Shown: positions 47,201 through 56,179, numbered from the stretch's first letter. The stretch: 64,000 bases of DNA from Campanula takesimana (GCA_026119855.1 JAOWBW010000869.1:248001-312000), one strand, 5' to 3'. Notes: generated by a model from the sequence alone, not told the origin. Made by a program: numbers and translations.

Positions 47201-47232
47201 CTATAGAGCAAGTTCCAACATTTGAAACATGA
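32247..47232 (+). CDS. PES: Phytyl ester synthase-type acyltransferase, plastid
   Basis: Thirteen exons: 32247-32667, 33013-33064, 37277-37332, 38763-38921, 39283-39387, 40906-41012, 42284-42405, 43149-43257, 43661-43791, 44568-44937, 46028-46141, 46507-46592 and 46926-47232. They give 712 residues, close to Arabidopsis PES1 (about 700). The start is ATG 32247 with a Ser/Arg-rich transit-peptide-like N-terminus. An alpha/beta-hydrolase domain follows: LFLPGMDGLGLGLILHEKAL, nucleophile elbow GDSLGG (Ser204), ASGKDNMLPSKDEAQ (Asp344), DNGHTILL (His373). The C-terminal acyltransferase domain has SGVPNEGPVLLVGYHMLLGF (His459), YPGGAREALHRKGE (from about 533), ATIVPFGAVGEDD and LPKVPGRFYYLFGKPI. 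The family makes fatty-acid phytyl esters and triacylglycerol in plastoglobules during senescence and nitrogen starvation. Both domains are intact. The 15-kb span reflects TE-filled introns; intron 2 alone is 4.2 kb. Confidence 0.95.
33143..33391. mobile_element. Degenerate Stowaway-like MITE in PES intron 2
   Basis: Left end CTCCCTGCCTTTTAAAATAA and right end CATTCATTTTGGGTTGGAGG. Boundaries approximate. Confidence 0.5.
33985..34050 (-). pseudogene. tRNA-like relic inside the hAT element
   Basis: Minus strand reads a D-arm-like GTTCAGGTGGTTAGAGC, a T-rich loop, and a perfect T arm CTGGG-TTCAACA-CCCAG. Both internal Pol III boxes are recognisable. The acceptor strands do not pair (CCTTATC against CATTGTC), so it is not a functional tRNA. 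It may be an old tRNA gene or a tRNA-derived SINE head. Confidence 0.6.
34089..34345. mobile_element. Stowaway-type MITE nested in the hAT element
   Basis: Ends CTCCCTCTGTCCCAGAAAGA and TCTTTCTGGGACAGAGGGAG, perfect over 20 bp; TA duplications. Confidence 0.9.
34445..35803. other. PES intron 2, middle part
   Basis: Contains an old direct duplication: CCTAGCTCATACTAGCAGTC starts near 35031 and again near 35126, about 95 bp apart, each followed by CACTAGTAATAT. A short inverted repeat (AAAGCATCATACA/TGTATGATGCTTT, 34703-34762) could form a hairpin. No gene seen. Confidence 0.5.
35804..36056. mobile_element. Stowaway-type MITE in PES intron 2
   Basis: Ends CTTCTTCCGTCCCAAAATGA and TCATATCGGGATGGAGGGGG with TA; 253 bp. 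Confidence 0.8.
36178..36711. mobile_element. Stowaway-type MITE split by a SINE
   Basis: Ends CTCCCTCCGTCCCAAAACAA and TTGTTTTGGGACGGAGGGAG, TA duplications. Its normal length is about 260 bp; a SINE at 36330-36602 expands it. Confidence 0.88.
36314..36618 (-). mobile_element. Au-like SINE with 16-bp target duplication
   Basis: Element 36330-36602 on the minus strand. Perfect 16-bp duplication GGGAAGGAGAGAGAAA at 36314-36329 and 36603-36618. Minus-strand sequence contains GGAAACAGCCTCTCTG, GGGGCAAGGCTGCGTACATC, GGTGGGAGCCTTTG and a GTTGTTGTTGTTG 3' tail, which match the Au/TS type of plant SINE as I remember it. The host duplication motif also occurs once more in the MITE, so the count is from one of two possible copies. 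Confidence 0.85.
36925..36995 (-). other. tRNA-like sequence in PES intron 2
   Basis: Minus strand shows TAGCTCAAGCAACATC (A-box-like) and GGGGTTCAATCCCC (T arm and B box) 45 bp apart. No acceptor stem. Probably a SINE head or tRNA relic. Confidence 0.4.
38411..38693. mobile_element. Stowaway-type MITE in PES intron 3
   Basis: Ends CTCCCCCCGTCCCAGCCCAC and CAAGTGAGGTGGGACGGAGG; TA duplications; ends 69 bp before exon 4. Close relative of 51037-51319. Confidence 0.88.
38954..39211. mobile_element. Stowaway-type MITE filling PES intron 4
   Basis: Ends CTCTGTCCCAAAATGATCTT and GATCATTTCGGGACGGAGGG. The 258-bp element makes up most of the 361-bp intron 4. Confidence 0.88.
39458..39537. mobile_element. 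80-bp Stowaway-type MITE in PES intron 5
   Basis: Ends CGCCCTCCGTCCCAAAATGA and TCATTTTGGGACAGAGGTAG. Almost nothing but the two arms is left, so it is an extreme minimal form. Confidence 0.8.
39639..39826. mobile_element. Stowaway-type MITE in PES intron 5
   Basis: Ends CACCCTCCGTCCCATTATAA and TTATGGGACGGAGGGAG; TA duplications. An inner GTCCCAAAATAAATGTCGCG suggests a composite of two elements. Confidence 0.75.
41271..41538. mobile_element. Stowaway-type MITE in PES intron 6
   Basis: Ends CTCCCTCCATCCCACTTTAA and TTAAAGTGGGACGGAGGGAG. TA on the right only; the left flank has changed. Confidence 0.8.
42014..42191. mobile_element. Second Stowaway-type MITE in PES intron 6
   Basis: Ends ATCCCTCTGTCCCAAAATGA and TCATTTTGGGATGGAGGGAG; 178 bp, same subgroup as 22572-22750. 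Confidence 0.8.
42497..42629. mobile_element. Unassigned TIR family, copy A (PES intron 7)
   Basis: Ends TTGGGGGAAACTAATTTCTC and GAGAAACTAGTTTCCCCCAA form an inverted repeat. The same ends recur at 47797-47959. Target duplication not resolved. Confidence 0.7.
42771..43039. mobile_element. Stowaway-type MITE in PES intron 7
   Basis: Ends CTCCCTACGTCCCAGTGTAA and TTACTATGGGACGGAGGGAG with TA. Interior with TTTACTTTTATACTCACAAC-like blocks shared with 25952-26220 and 48010-48271. Confidence 0.88.
44104..44438. mobile_element. Stowaway-type MITE in PES intron 9, with inner duplication
   Basis: Ends CTCCCTCCTTTCCGGAAAGA and TCTTTCCGGGACGGAGGGAG. The right arm contains GGTCAAAG(T/G)TCACTTGTGTTGACCAT twice, so part of the arm was duplicated. 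Confidence 0.85.
45000..45250. mobile_element. Stowaway-type MITE in PES intron 10
   Basis: Ends CTCCCTCTATCTCAGCTCAA and TTGAGCTGGGACGGAGGGAG with TA. It begins just after an (AC)n/(AT)n microsatellite at 44949-44990. Confidence 0.85.
46217..46439. mobile_element. Stowaway-type MITE filling PES intron 11
   Basis: Ends CTCCCTCCGTCCCATACTTA and TAAGTATAGGACGGAGGGAG with TA; 223 of the intron's 365 bp. Confidence 0.85.
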
Positions 47233-47796
47233 ATGGTTAGTATGAATTCTGGTTTATGATTTTATTTTTCACAGTAGTAAAAATCATTTTCGTTAATGTA
47301 AATTTATAGGTCATCTTTGTATTTATATCCTGGTGTCGGATTGGTGCATCGATTTCTAAAGCTACTCGCAAGCAGTCAATTGAGAATCGTTTTCTTTGAA
47401 CAGATGGAAAGTTGTGAAGCATCTTGGATGTTATGATCTCCGTTCCAAAATATGTGTGCATTGAGTCAGTATTATGAAAAACCTGTTTTACGCTAAGAGA
47501 TGTGTAAAACCTGTTTTACATTATGAGATTTTGTTTTACATTAAATGATGAAAACAAGTTTTACACTAAAATAAGTGAAACAAGTTTTTCTCGAGATTTT
47601 CACGTGTACATTTATTTTAAAGAAAATATATGCCCCAAATTTGTTAATATTTGGATACTTATTCTACTGCAATGAGCAAGCATTTCTTAGTAGATCATTC
47701 CACAACTCACAAATCATTAACTCTACCCCCTAATCTTGGACACCCATTTCTATGACGCTTCTCACTTTGTTGATTGAATTTTTTTTAGAGAAAATT

Positions 47797-47959
47797 TTGG
47801 GGGAAACTAGTTTCTCCATAAGTTATAAAAAGTCCTGTTTTTATAGGGGTTAAAGTTTAGGGTTTAGGATTTAAGGTTTAGGGTTTAGGCCTTTTAGAGT
47901 TTAAGAAAGGTTAAAAAACATGACTTTTTATAACTTATGGAGGAACTAGTTTCCCCCAA
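47797..47959. mobile_element. Unassigned TIR family, copy B, with telomere-like core
   Basis: Ends TTGGGGGAAACTAGTTTCTC and GGAACTAGTTTCCCCCAA. Second arm block ATAAGTTATAAAAAGTC matches GACTTTTTATAACTTAT. The core (47854-47890) is a run of TTTAGGG, TTTAGGA, TTTAAGG, TTTAGGG words like the plant telomere repeat. Confidence 0.75.
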
Positions 47960-48009
47960 AACCAACTATTTTTTTTAATTGCAGTTACACGCTTGAAGGG
48001 AAAATACTA

Positions 48010-48271
48010 CTTCCTCCGTCGCAAAATATATGTCCACCTTTCCTTTTCAGTTTGTCACATAGTATATGTCCACTTCCTAAAATGGTAAAGAATATTTACT
48101 ATTCATCACACTCATTTTCTCTCCTACTTTACTTTTATACTCACCACACCAATCAACTTACTATTTCCTCCCACTTATTCTCTCTCCTACTGTACTTTTA
48201 TACTCACAACACTTAAATCACTTTCACCATTTCTTAATCTCCATGCAAATGAGATTATGGGACGAAGGGAG
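48010..48271. mobile_element. Stowaway-type MITE downstream of PES
   Basis: Ends CTTCCTCCGTCGCAAAATAT and ATTATGGGACGAAGGGAG. More diverged than most; TA on the right. Confidence 0.75.
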
Positions 48272-48349
48272 TACTAATTTTCAATCATGACTGACTGAAG
48301 AAAATCATTATACAGTATTGTAAGATTTAAGTTTGTTAATAAACAAGTA

Positions 48350-48423
48350 GCTCTCGTAGCTCAGTTGGTTAGAGCACCCGTTTAGTAAGCGGGAGGTCTT
48401 GAGTTCGACTCTCAACGAGAGCA
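48350..48423 (+). tRNA. tRNA-Thr (anticodon AGU)
   Basis: Complete cloverleaf without intron. Acceptor GCTCTCG pairs with CGAGAGC and is followed by discriminator A. D arm GCTC-AGTTGGTTA-GAGC. Anticodon stem CCCGT/GCGGG with loop TTAGTAA gives anticodon AGT. T arm TTGAG-TTCGACT-CTCAA. Internal A and B boxes are intact, and a T run (TTTTC, then a 22-nt T tract from about 48441) follows as Pol III terminator. It should be functional. Confidence 0.96.
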
Positions 48424-48857
48424 TTTTCTTTTTACTTAGTTTTTTTTTTTTTTTTTTTTTTTAAGATGCCTATTTAGCATCTCCATTATTTAGAGTTTAT
48501 TCGGAAAGGAGGGAGTACAAAGTAAGATGCTGTACTGCTACCACACGGTTCATTTTGGGACGGAGGGAGTACAAACCGAGTATCAGGGTGAAGTTCAGTG
48601 CTATTTATTTTATGTGTTTCATAAAGCTACTAGTAGCCTCCAACACATCCATAAGATTTTGGACAGGCTTGTTGTAGGCCTTTCAGGCAAGATCTAAGAC
48701 ACTAGTTTTTTCACTTATTACTATTATTGTAAGATCACTGTAACTGTGGCACCACAACTGTCATGTTACAAAACATTTCCACCAAAAACCATTAAAAATA
48801 AAAAAATAAAATAAAATAACCGCGGTGGTAATAGTCTGCCTGTATATTCATGCAAGC
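48424..48857. other. Spacer between the tRNA and the DRB gene
   Basis: Contains the long T tract and two MITE right-end fragments (GGAGGGAGTAC near 48504 and 48560) whose partner ends are missing. The DRB 3' UTR lies in its right part (minus strand). Confidence 0.5.
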
Positions 48858-51800
48858 TCATATATGAAGCTTGCCAAGTTCTGAAGTTGTTGCTGCTGCT
48901 GCTCCTGCTGCTGTATCTTCTTGTTTTCCATTTCCTTCTTGACTGCTTGAAGTTGGTACCTTTCTTGTAGGCGGAGCAGAACAGACGGGTACAACTGACC
49001 TAATTTGAACAGCAGGAGCCATGAAACGAGGAGGCATCACGAACCCACTTCTTGGTCGATATGAAGAACTTGATGAAAACCCGGTTTTTATTTTCTCAGG
49101 GGCAGGCATTCGGTTGACCAAGTTTTGTGGTCTTACTCCCGTTGAGGATGATGTGGGACCCGCGTTTCTGATCCTCACAGGAGATGCCATATACAAAGGT
49201 GGCTCAGACGTTTTCTGAGGTGTCGGCCTATGATTGGATTGAGAAGATTCTACGCTTTTGGCAGGTACCCATTTGAAATTCCCTGTTCGACTCTTCTCCT
49301 GTTGACCAAGTTTGGGTTCAGACATACCGCTCCTCTGTTTATCATTCTCTTCAACTGTCTCTTGGACTACTACTTCATCGGTGGGCTTAAAGCCACAAAC
49401 AACAGGGGTAGTATTAACAATTTCTGATCGAGACCCGTCCGTTTTCTCATCATGTATCTCCTGAATCTTCACCATGGAGGGCCCACCTCTAATTGGAGCA
49501 GGAACTGGAGGGGGTGAGAAATTACCAGGTGGTCCAGGTCTGACATGGACGTGGTCCCCAACGGTGTAATAGATATGGTCAGGGTGGAGAAAAGGCGGCA
49601 TAACGGGACGGACCTGAGGGGTGGTGGTCATAGGAGGAGGAGGTGAAACGGGCAGTGCTAATAAACGGCGATTCTGCAGATTTGATGACTGTGCGTGTTG
49701 CCAAACTCTATACATGGCCATGTCGGTGGGGTAGCCTGAGTAAGCCCAGGTTTCATATTGTATGGGATATAAGTTTGATGCTGGTAGTCGAATTGGGTCC
49801 CTGAAGTTATGGATGGATACTGTGGGTCCATCCCGATGTTGTTGTAGGGAGCTTTTGACTTCTGTTGACTGTTTGCTAGCAAGAAGACGAGCAATCACGA
49901 CTTGTTCCTGTTCCTCACTACCTTCAGAGTCTGAGGGCGAGCTAGGTGAAGTGGAAGAGGGTGAATCACGCTGGGCCACTACACCAGAAAATGATTAAAC
50001 AAGATTAAATTGCATGAAAAGGTTGCATAAGGTATCTCAGATTAAAAAAATAGCAACCTACGGAAGGCATAGAACTGATATCCAAAATAATTAGGGAATT
50101 ACTATCTAGGAAAAGTCAAAACTATTAGGTGCCATATACATTTAGGATTGTGGTAACTGTAGCCAGGTTATAAATGTTAGAAATGTGGTTTATCAAAAAG
50201 CTTTGCTTGGAACGGAGCAGAATGGCAAAAGAAAAAGGTTTCATTCAGCCGACCAGAAGTTGAAACGAAGGCTAAGATGCATTATTTGAATTATCAGATG
50301 TGGCTTTTAAAAAAGTCATTACGCTAGCACGGTCAGAAAATTTAATGTGATGACGAAAGAAATGTGAATTACTGAAAACTACGTAGTTCCATGGAACAGC
50401 AAACTACCTCTAGAAGGACGAATGTCAAATACTGGATTTTTCTCTGTAATCGTGTGTTTTACTTGCTAATAAAAAACTTCCAGTGGTTCGCAATCAAGAA
50501 TCAGCAATGACGGTTTCAATTTTCTCTTCTCCAAATGGCCGGATTAATAATGATCAGCTATTTTGACTCCAACCTGATAGCACTCACAGACAATTAATCT
50601 TAATCGCAAGTCTTAACCTGTAATATTATACTCTCTGCGTCCCAAAGAGAGAGCCACCACTTACCATTTTCATTCGCATTTCTAACAATGTAATTTTAGT
50701 AATGAAAGTACAAGTGAGTAAAGCTACATGCATCCTTTAAAAAATAGGCTAGTTCCGATTTTATTTTATTTATTTACTTATTTTTATTTTTTGGGTGGGG
50801 GGGAGAAGGAGGCCAGGTTTGAGCATAATGCAAAATCATTACCATCAAATTATGCTCACATAAACCATCACAGTTGTCAAGATAATTGCATCCAAATTTC
50901 TGTTCCTATGGACAAAAGTTGGTCGCTATCAGCTATCAATATAAAGGAGACAGAGAAGACAGAATCTTATCCACCTACAGTTAAAAATCGATAATTTTGA
51001 ATATGACTCTTAAAAATTGTCTACCCATATTGCATACTCCCTCCGTCCCACCTCACTTTGAGACCCAAGAGGTGGGCACAATAACTAAGGAAAAAGAATA
51101 AAATAAGTAAAATGTGTGGTAAAAAATGAAGAGAGAGAATGAGTGGGGTTAATAGTAGGTTGGTTGAATGAATTGTGTGGTGGAAAATGAGGAGAGAGAA
51201 TGAGTGGGTGTGGTAGATTGAATATAAAAGTATAAAAAGATTACCATTTTTGGGAGTCTCAAGTGAAGTGGGACGGACCAAAATGGAAATAAGTCTCAAG
51301 TGAGGTGGGACGGAGGGAGTACATCCCTTTGATCAGATTTGATAATATATGCCCTGGAAGTAATTCATGTATAAAGAGAAGAAGAAATAATGTGGTTCAT
51401 ATTTGGAAGAACCGTCTCATCTTCGGATGAACCATCATTTTAGTCCTGAAGGGCTTAGCCCTTCCACTGTCTGCCAACAACAGATTAGAGATGACAATGG
51501 GATAAGCTGCGTCACACTTGCTTCCATCCTGATAGAAGAACTCCTTTTCCGGTCCCACCTCAAATTCATGACAAGGCGCTAAATCAACTCCATCCCCCTT
51601 AAGAAAGACTATTTCCTGCCTATCCCTTCTCAGAACAACTTTGCACTGCTTACTAAAACTAGTGTTAGCAGACATGATGAGTACTAAAAGCAAACTCCAT
51701 CCCCCTTAAACAAGACATCTTCCTGCCTATTCCCTGCTTCAGTTTAAACTAGCTCTGCATACTGAAACTATCATAGTAATATCAGATACCTATAGAAAGT

Positions 51801-54417
51801 GTTCTTTGATGTAAGCAGAAGTACCACATCTACTGATACTACTAGCTCACTATTCGGTAATATTACAAACAAAATTGGTAACAAACTCGAAAGAGAACTT
51901 ATAACAAATCTATTTAAACAAGAATTAAGTTCAAAGGCACTGATGAATACGGAGGAGCTTATATGAGTCGTGCACTGCATGCCTGTAATGACATGCGTAA
52001 GCACCAATACTTAGAACCAAATTAATCAATATGCTCGCAACCATCCAACTAACATAAGAAGCTTGGTACATCTGGTCTAAGGTTCTTCAACACTTGCATT
52101 CCATGAAGGGTTTGATACAGGGTCAGTCTCATCCGGATATTGATTACTCCTCTTTCTTAGTTATTTGGCATTCTAAAAAGAAGTACGTTCCACCAATATT
52201 TGCGCAAGAAGTAAATCATTCATTTACTTTCTCTCTCTCTCCCTCTCCCTCTCCCTCTCCCTCTCCCTCTCCCTCTCCCTCTCCCTCTCTGCTTCTCTTT
52301 TTTTAATAAGAAAGGAAGTGGTATTAGAAAGAAAGCATGTACAATCTACACATGTCAACCTTTACCCAGCTATGGTGAATATAAAATCTTAGACAAATTA
52401 AGACATCTTAAGAAAAAACTCTTAATATATGCAGTAAAGAAAAATGGTGCATAGTATTGTGAAGATGTCATAGTGATTACACATGTCAACATAACCATAT
52501 TGACAGGATATATACTTAGAAAAGGGGAACGAGTGCGTACATTGCTTCAAGGTCGACCATGCAGCCATTGCCGCATTCTTCTGAGCCTGCTTCTTGGTCT
52601 TAGCAGGTTCTCCTGAAAAGCTAAGTCCTGCAAGCTCAACCGTGCACTTAAAAGTAGGTACGTGACCAGGTCCAGATCTAACAGTTGTATAGATGGGAAG
52701 GTTTAACCCAGCTCTGTGAGCTGTCTCTTGAAGCAAATTCTTGTAAACTCCAGTTTCATCCTGTTTTAGACGGAAAAAAGAGTAGTGTCTTCTATTAGCA
52801 AGTATCCCTAACATGCATGATGTAAAACATTGAACGTTTGTAGCTGAAAACTAAAACAAAACAAAAAATTAGATGCACATTCAAGGAAATAATTCCGGAG
52901 TTTTTCGAAACTATTCAGAAACAATAAGTATCTGATACTAAAAAAAATATACATATATAAATTTCAAACTGAACTCTCATTCAAATTAGGCTTATAAATA
53001 AGATAAGTTGGACTTTTTGTTGGCTTCATTGCCATCATTATAACTTCAGAGGGCGGAAGAACAGAACATTAGTGACAATAATTTGACGCATCAGCTGTTA
53101 CAGATACTTGAGAGGACGAGCAGGTGCATTTTGTTGATTGATTCCTTCTCATTTGATGTTGGTTCTACTGTGTTTCCCACTTTATTCTTATAATGTGACT
53201 TCTCGTCCTCTCTTTCTCTGTGAAGTCTTTTATACATCAACATCTCTAGAAACTTTGCATGATACTTGCATTTAAGAAGTTATTTCGAGGAGCAATGCTA
53301 GGGGCACAAAATAAGGTCACAAAATCTTGCTCACAAAATCAGGTGGCGATATTTTATTGGTTGCATCGATAATGGACCCGCCACACTTAAATTAAAAACA
53401 CCAATAACATTATTACACCTAAGATTTTGTGAGCAAGTTTTTGTGACTTTTTTGTGCCCCCAATATTATTCTATTTCGAGTTAAGTACCCCCAACAGAAA
53501 GAAGATGGAAGGAGTTAAATGCAATGATAAAGTCATCGGCTCGGCAACTTCTAAGCATCTACGGAAGAGGCCTCTCAACATTTGGCGAAGATTACTAGCA
53601 TATATAAGTGGTTCCACAATTTGAACAGGAATGTGATATCAACATTGTTTTGAATTATAATAACAATCATAATTGTGGGATTTTCCCCTTTCTTGGCCTT
53701 CATAGGCTCACTTGCTGGTGACAGCGATGTTCAGATTAATTTTCTTCAGTTTTTGCTGCATCACTAAGAGAATGAGAAGGATTTCCTCAAGGAAATCTAA
53801 GGGAGCAACCAGTTATTATAATGATTCAACGACACTTTAAATGGAATCAAGTATGAGAGTTGGGTGCTGATGTTGCAATAGAATGGGTATATTTAGAATA
53901 AAATCTTAAAACTTTAACAGATCGAACACCCAGATCTGAACTTTTATCCAGTCCTAGTACCCAAGTTTATGCAATATTATTTGCCAGGTCTATTGTCAGA
54001 GAACTAAGTGTTACAGGATACAATCCCTAAAATGATACTAAAAGTAACAAAATTGAACTTCATGACAACCAAATCAAAATCTGACGAGTGTAAAGGGAAT
54101 AACTGCAAAAGGAACATATGTAGGATTCACTGACATAAGAGCAAGCAAAATAAACTAAGATGAAGCTTTACCAAGACTCTTGCAGCAAGAGCTCTAGAAG
54201 GACCTCTGTTCGCAAGTGTGTTTAGAGCAACCTCAGCTGCCGCATGTTCAGCCTGTCTCAAAGTGGAACAAAATGTAGGGCTTTCAAAAGTTTCCCCATT
54301 GAAGTTGACAGTGACTTTGAATCGGGGTGCGTGATCTGGTCCTTCACGGATACATGAATAAGATGGCAAGTTGAAGCAGCTTCGTTGAGCCAATTCTTGC
54401 AATTGATTTTTGTACAT
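48858..54417 (-). CDS. Double-stranded RNA-binding protein, DRB2/3/5 type
   Basis: Three coding exons: 54172-54417, 52541-52760 and 48858-49978; phases fit; 528 residues. The start ATG 54417 opens directly into the first dsRNA-binding domain (MYKNQLQELAQRSCFNLPSY; REGPDHAPRFKVTVNFNGE; RQAEHAAAEVALNTLANRGP; residues 1-70). The second domain (87-155) has DETGVYKNLLQETAHRAGL, GHVPTFKCTVELAG and KTKKQAQKNAAMAAW. Each domain fills one exon end to end, as in the family. Exon 3 encodes a long, Pro/Ser-rich, low-complexity tail with EQEQVVIARLLASK, RFMAPAVQIRSVVPVCSAPP and the end LGKLHI. Plant DRB2/3/5 proteins act beside Dicer-like enzymes in small-RNA and antiviral pathways. From memory domain 2 looks closer to DRB3/DRB5. 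An acceptor (TTCACAG) 2 nt before the ATG implies a 5' UTR intron. Confidence 0.92.
49979..50630. other. DRB intron 2, left part
   Basis: Intronic. A single MITE end (CTCTCTGCGTCCCAAAGAGA) lies near 50632 without an obvious partner. No exon or RNA gene seen. Confidence 0.45.
51037..51319. mobile_element. Stowaway-type MITE in DRB intron 2
   Basis: Ends CTCCCTCCGTCCCACCTCAC and GTGAGGTGGGACGGAGGGAG, perfect over 20 bp; TA duplications. The right arm contains a second GTGGGACGG block, a partial duplication. Confidence 0.9.
51397..51675 (-). CDS. Uncharacterised 92-aa ORF inside DRB intron 2
   Basis: Intact frame from ATG 51675 to the stop at 51397, on the same strand as DRB. It reads MSANTSFSKQCKVVLRRDRQ, then EIVFLKGDGVDLAPCHEFEV, GPEKEFFYQDGSKCDAAYPI and KMMVHPKMRRFFQI. 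Composition is that of a folded protein (mixed charged and hydrophobic, two Cys), unlike the surrounding low-complexity intron. I do not recognise the family. Immediately upstream (51690-51770) a diverged copy of the 5' third recurs (AACTCCATCCCCCTTAA twice), so a local duplication has occurred. It may be a captured exon, a nested gene or a chance frame; no transposon ends were found around it. Confidence 0.35.
   Translation of the reverse strand: MSANTSFSKQCKVVLRRDRQEIVFLKGDGVDLAPCHEFEVGPEKEFFYQDGSKCDAAYPIVISNLLLADSGRAKPFRTKMMVHPKMRRFFQI
52228..52290. repeat. (CTCCCT)n microsatellite in DRB intron 2
   Basis: About nine uninterrupted CTCCCT units after a short CT run. Lies about 250 bp from exon 2. 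Confidence 0.9.
53281..53480. mobile_element. Short MULE-type MITE in DRB intron 1
   Basis: Element 53290-53471 (182 bp) flanked by a perfect 9-bp duplication TATTTCGAG (53281-53289, 53472-53480). Ends GAGCAATGCTAGGGGCACAA and TTGTGCCCCCAATATTATTC, with a second pairing block TTGCTCACAAAATC. No coding capacity. Confidence 0.88.
53481..54171. other. DRB intron 1, right part
   Basis: AT-rich intronic sequence. Read on both strands; nothing recognised. Confidence 0.45.
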
Positions 54418-54670
54418 CCCTGTGAATGATATACGAACTACAATAGCACAAAAGAAAATCGTTTTCATTAAGAAATGCAAAATTAAGGTACGACATGGTT
54501 GTCCATGTCCAAATATTTCACTGAGATATAAATCTACTCCAATTGAGATCCATTGGCAGCAATGCTGTGAATGTATCATGGATGCTTGTTTGGACTTGAT
54601 TTTGCTGAGTTTATGTTGATTCAAGCTACCCGTATTCAATTATTCATGAAGACAAGAGCTGTAACATATA

Positions 54671-54952
54671 CTCCCTCCGTCCCAGCACAAGTAGGACTAG
54701 AGGAGTGGGCACAATAATTAAGAGAAAGTAGTGAATGTATGGTAGAAAATGAAGGGAGAGAATGAGTGGGGTAAACAGTAGTGTTGGTTGAATAAAATGA
54801 GTGGTGGAAAATGAAGAGAGAGAATGACTGGGGTTAAATGGTGGGGTTAGTTGAATATAAATATACTAATACATTTCCATTTTGGGTAGTCTCAATTGTT
54901 CTGGGACGGCCTAAAAGGGAAAGAAGACCTACTTGTGCTGGGACGGAGGGAG
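54671..54952. mobile_element. Stowaway-type MITE in the DRB 5' region
   Basis: Ends CTCCCTCCGTCCCAGCACAA and TTGTGCTGGGACGGAGGGAG, perfect; TA duplications. Falls in the inferred 5' UTR intron, 250 bp upstream of the ATG. Confidence 0.9.
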
Positions 54953-55439
54953 TATGTGCAATTGTTTTCTCAGGTAATACAGAGAACTAAGCATCGTGAT
55001 CTAGTGAATGATATAGTCAAAGTGAATGTTTGACTCTGAGATTTCACTGAGCTATGAGGTAAAGTCATCCATTATTAGATTGCCGCAATTGGCGGCTCTT
55101 ACACACAAAGTGAAGGGGATAAACCTATGCACTATTGTTGAAAAGGGTTTGACTTCTACAACCCACAACCCAACTAAATTCAGGGAAAGAGGAAGTATAT
55201 ACTTAGATAAGGACATGTAATTCCCTTCATTAGTTAGGTGTAATAATGGGTTCAGGGTGTATCTCCGTATTCTTCCCAATGATCAAGATTCAGACATTGC
55301 GACGTTTAAAACTTACTTTCCCATTCAACTCCATTTGCCGTTTGTCTAACCTATGATTTGAGAGCACATAGAATTAGGCAAAAACAGTGTATGAAGTGCC
55401 TGGTAAGAAAATTGAACATTTCCTTACCGCGTTTTCTCC

Positions 55440-55760
55440 CGGCGGCGACTAAACCTAATTGAGATTTCAGCTAAACCCATAAGAGATTGATCACTCAAAA
55501 ATCGAAAACCTAACTCCACCGGTCGATGGAATTGACTACAGACCCAAATTTTACCGAATAATAAGCAAGAAAGCACATTGGATCATCACGAAATCAGTAA
55601 ATTGGAGTAAAATTTGAAGAAATACCTTTACCGATTGCCGATTTTAGAGGCGTGGATTGGGTTGTCGGGAAAGACAAAGCTGCCACTATTGTGGTTTTCA
55701 CACTCTCACGCCATCTTTCATGAGTAGTCTCTTCGCCCCTTTCCTGCCTCCCTTAGTGCA
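55440..55760 (-). promoter_or_regulatory. Probable first non-coding exon and promoter of DRB
   Basis: GC-richer stretch with minus-strand GATTGCCGATTTT-like sequence. A possible donor on the minus strand (AATCGGTAAAGG, about 55630) would pair with the acceptor at 54418 and create a 1.2-kb 5' UTR intron. CT-rich leader-like sequence lies beyond it. Inferred from position and splice signals only. Confidence 0.4.
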
Positions 55761-56179
55761 GTCATATTTAATTGTTTAATCATTTAATTAGGGATATTGG
55801 CTAAACGAACATTACTCATTTTCTAGATATATGACCTCAATTTAGCTCGAAATAGAATTTTAATAAATTTTATTATACTTTGATATTTTTATATTTTTTA
55901 TAATAAGGGAACGTGCAATCTTATTAAACACAAGTAGTACTACATATGCTAAGATGACATCCATAAACATAGGATGCTCATCCCACATATACGGAGTATC
56001 GTGCACAGAGCAAGTTTAGAAATAATATCCGCCGCATTCATTGCAAGTCAAACTGATGCTAAAGAAAAGTTACAATGCATTGACCAGAAAGATTTACATG
56101 AAATAATTAAGCCCATATTCAGAAATATCAAGAGAATGGGATAGAGTAGAGTAATAGACTCTCGAGCTATCCAGTTCAA
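55761..56179. other. AT-rich intergenic spacer
   Basis: No gene, RNA or repeat boundary recognised between the DRB 5' end and the retroelement relic. Confidence 0.45.

Noticed and set aside
49021..49427. Plus-strand frames opposite DRB exon 3
   Set aside because: Shadows of the minus-strand coding exon.
52228..52290. Regular CTCCCT array considered as a CRISPR-like or satellite structure
   Set aside because: No spacers; simple microsatellite in a eukaryotic intron.
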